Of a DNA stretch of 15,010 bases, positions 15,004 through 15,010 are shown in pieces; positions within the stretch are counted from its first letter, which is position 1, and each line of letters starts with the position of its first letter. Under the pieces are notes generated by a model. The model saw only the letters and a program-made list of their open reading frames with translations, searched no databases and was not told the origin of the DNA. This DNA comes from Zhenhengia stercoravium (GTDB lineage Bacteria; Bacillota; Clostridia; Lachnospirales; Cellulosilyticaceae). The DNA lies in contig JAHLFD010000204.1 in assembly GCA_018883975.1 (NCBI GenBank), positions 1 to 15,010 of the forward strand, written 5' to 3'. The position numbers were made by a program, and so were the translations under genes.

Positions 15004-15010
15004 ATGAAAA
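15004..15010 (+). CDS. possible start of the next gene (cut by the window edge)
   Basis: ATGAAAA follows AAGGTAGGGTGAG, a purine-rich stretch that could serve as a weak ribosome binding site, 37 nt after the operon terminator. Only two codons are visible, so identity and reality are unknown. Confidence 0.2.

Overview
The window looks like chromosomal DNA from a low-GC Gram-positive anaerobe, most likely a member of Clostridia. This is inferred from strong AGGAGG-type ribosome binding sites, AT-rich codon use, a FabT/FabK-type fatty acid cluster and protein sequences of clostridial character. I suspect a Lachnospirales-like genome but cannot name the species from sequence alone.

Layout. Bases 2-193 hold the 3' end of pyrG (CTP synthase). 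Bases 302-2989 encode a two-pass membrane protein with HAMP, PAS-like, GGDEF and EAL domains, a probable cyclic-di-GMP turnover enzyme. A bidirectional terminator (3005-3037) separates it from a convergent minus-strand pair: a small DUF5658-like membrane protein (4663-5025) followed by an ABC-F ATPase (3039-4595).

From 5090 to 14967 there is a complete type II fatty acid synthesis transcription unit in the order fabT-fabH-acpP-fabK-fabD-fabG-fabF-accB-fabZ-accC-accD-accA. It begins with a near-consensus promoter (TTGACA, 17 nt, TATACT) and ends at a strong terminator. AccB/C/D/A make malonyl-CoA, FabD loads it onto AcpP, FabH starts chains, and FabF/FabG/FabZ/FabK run the elongation cycle. 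FabT is the MarR-type repressor of such clusters. Genes are closely packed or overlapping (fabD/fabG, fabF/accB, accC/accD, accD/accA), which suggests translational coupling.

The most interesting regulatory signal is a pair of related palindromic elements. One (5114-5150) overlaps the -10 of the fabT promoter; the other (7884-7916) lies in the fabK-fabD gap. Each is a long imperfect palindrome built from two overlapping copies of a TTTGA-N3-TCAAA-like box, which matches the FabT operator known from streptococci. This predicts autoregulation at fabT and a second, internal control point before fabD.

Several longest-ORF starts are not the real starts. Ribosome binding site placement supports TTG 5178 (fabT), ATG 6683 (acpP), ATG 7934 (fabD), ATG 9633 (fabF), ATG 10877 (accB), GTG 11766 (accC) and ATG 13982 (accA). 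I found no mobile elements, CRISPR arrays, tRNA or rRNA, and no clearly novel system: this is mainly a well-known housekeeping cluster with interesting regulation.
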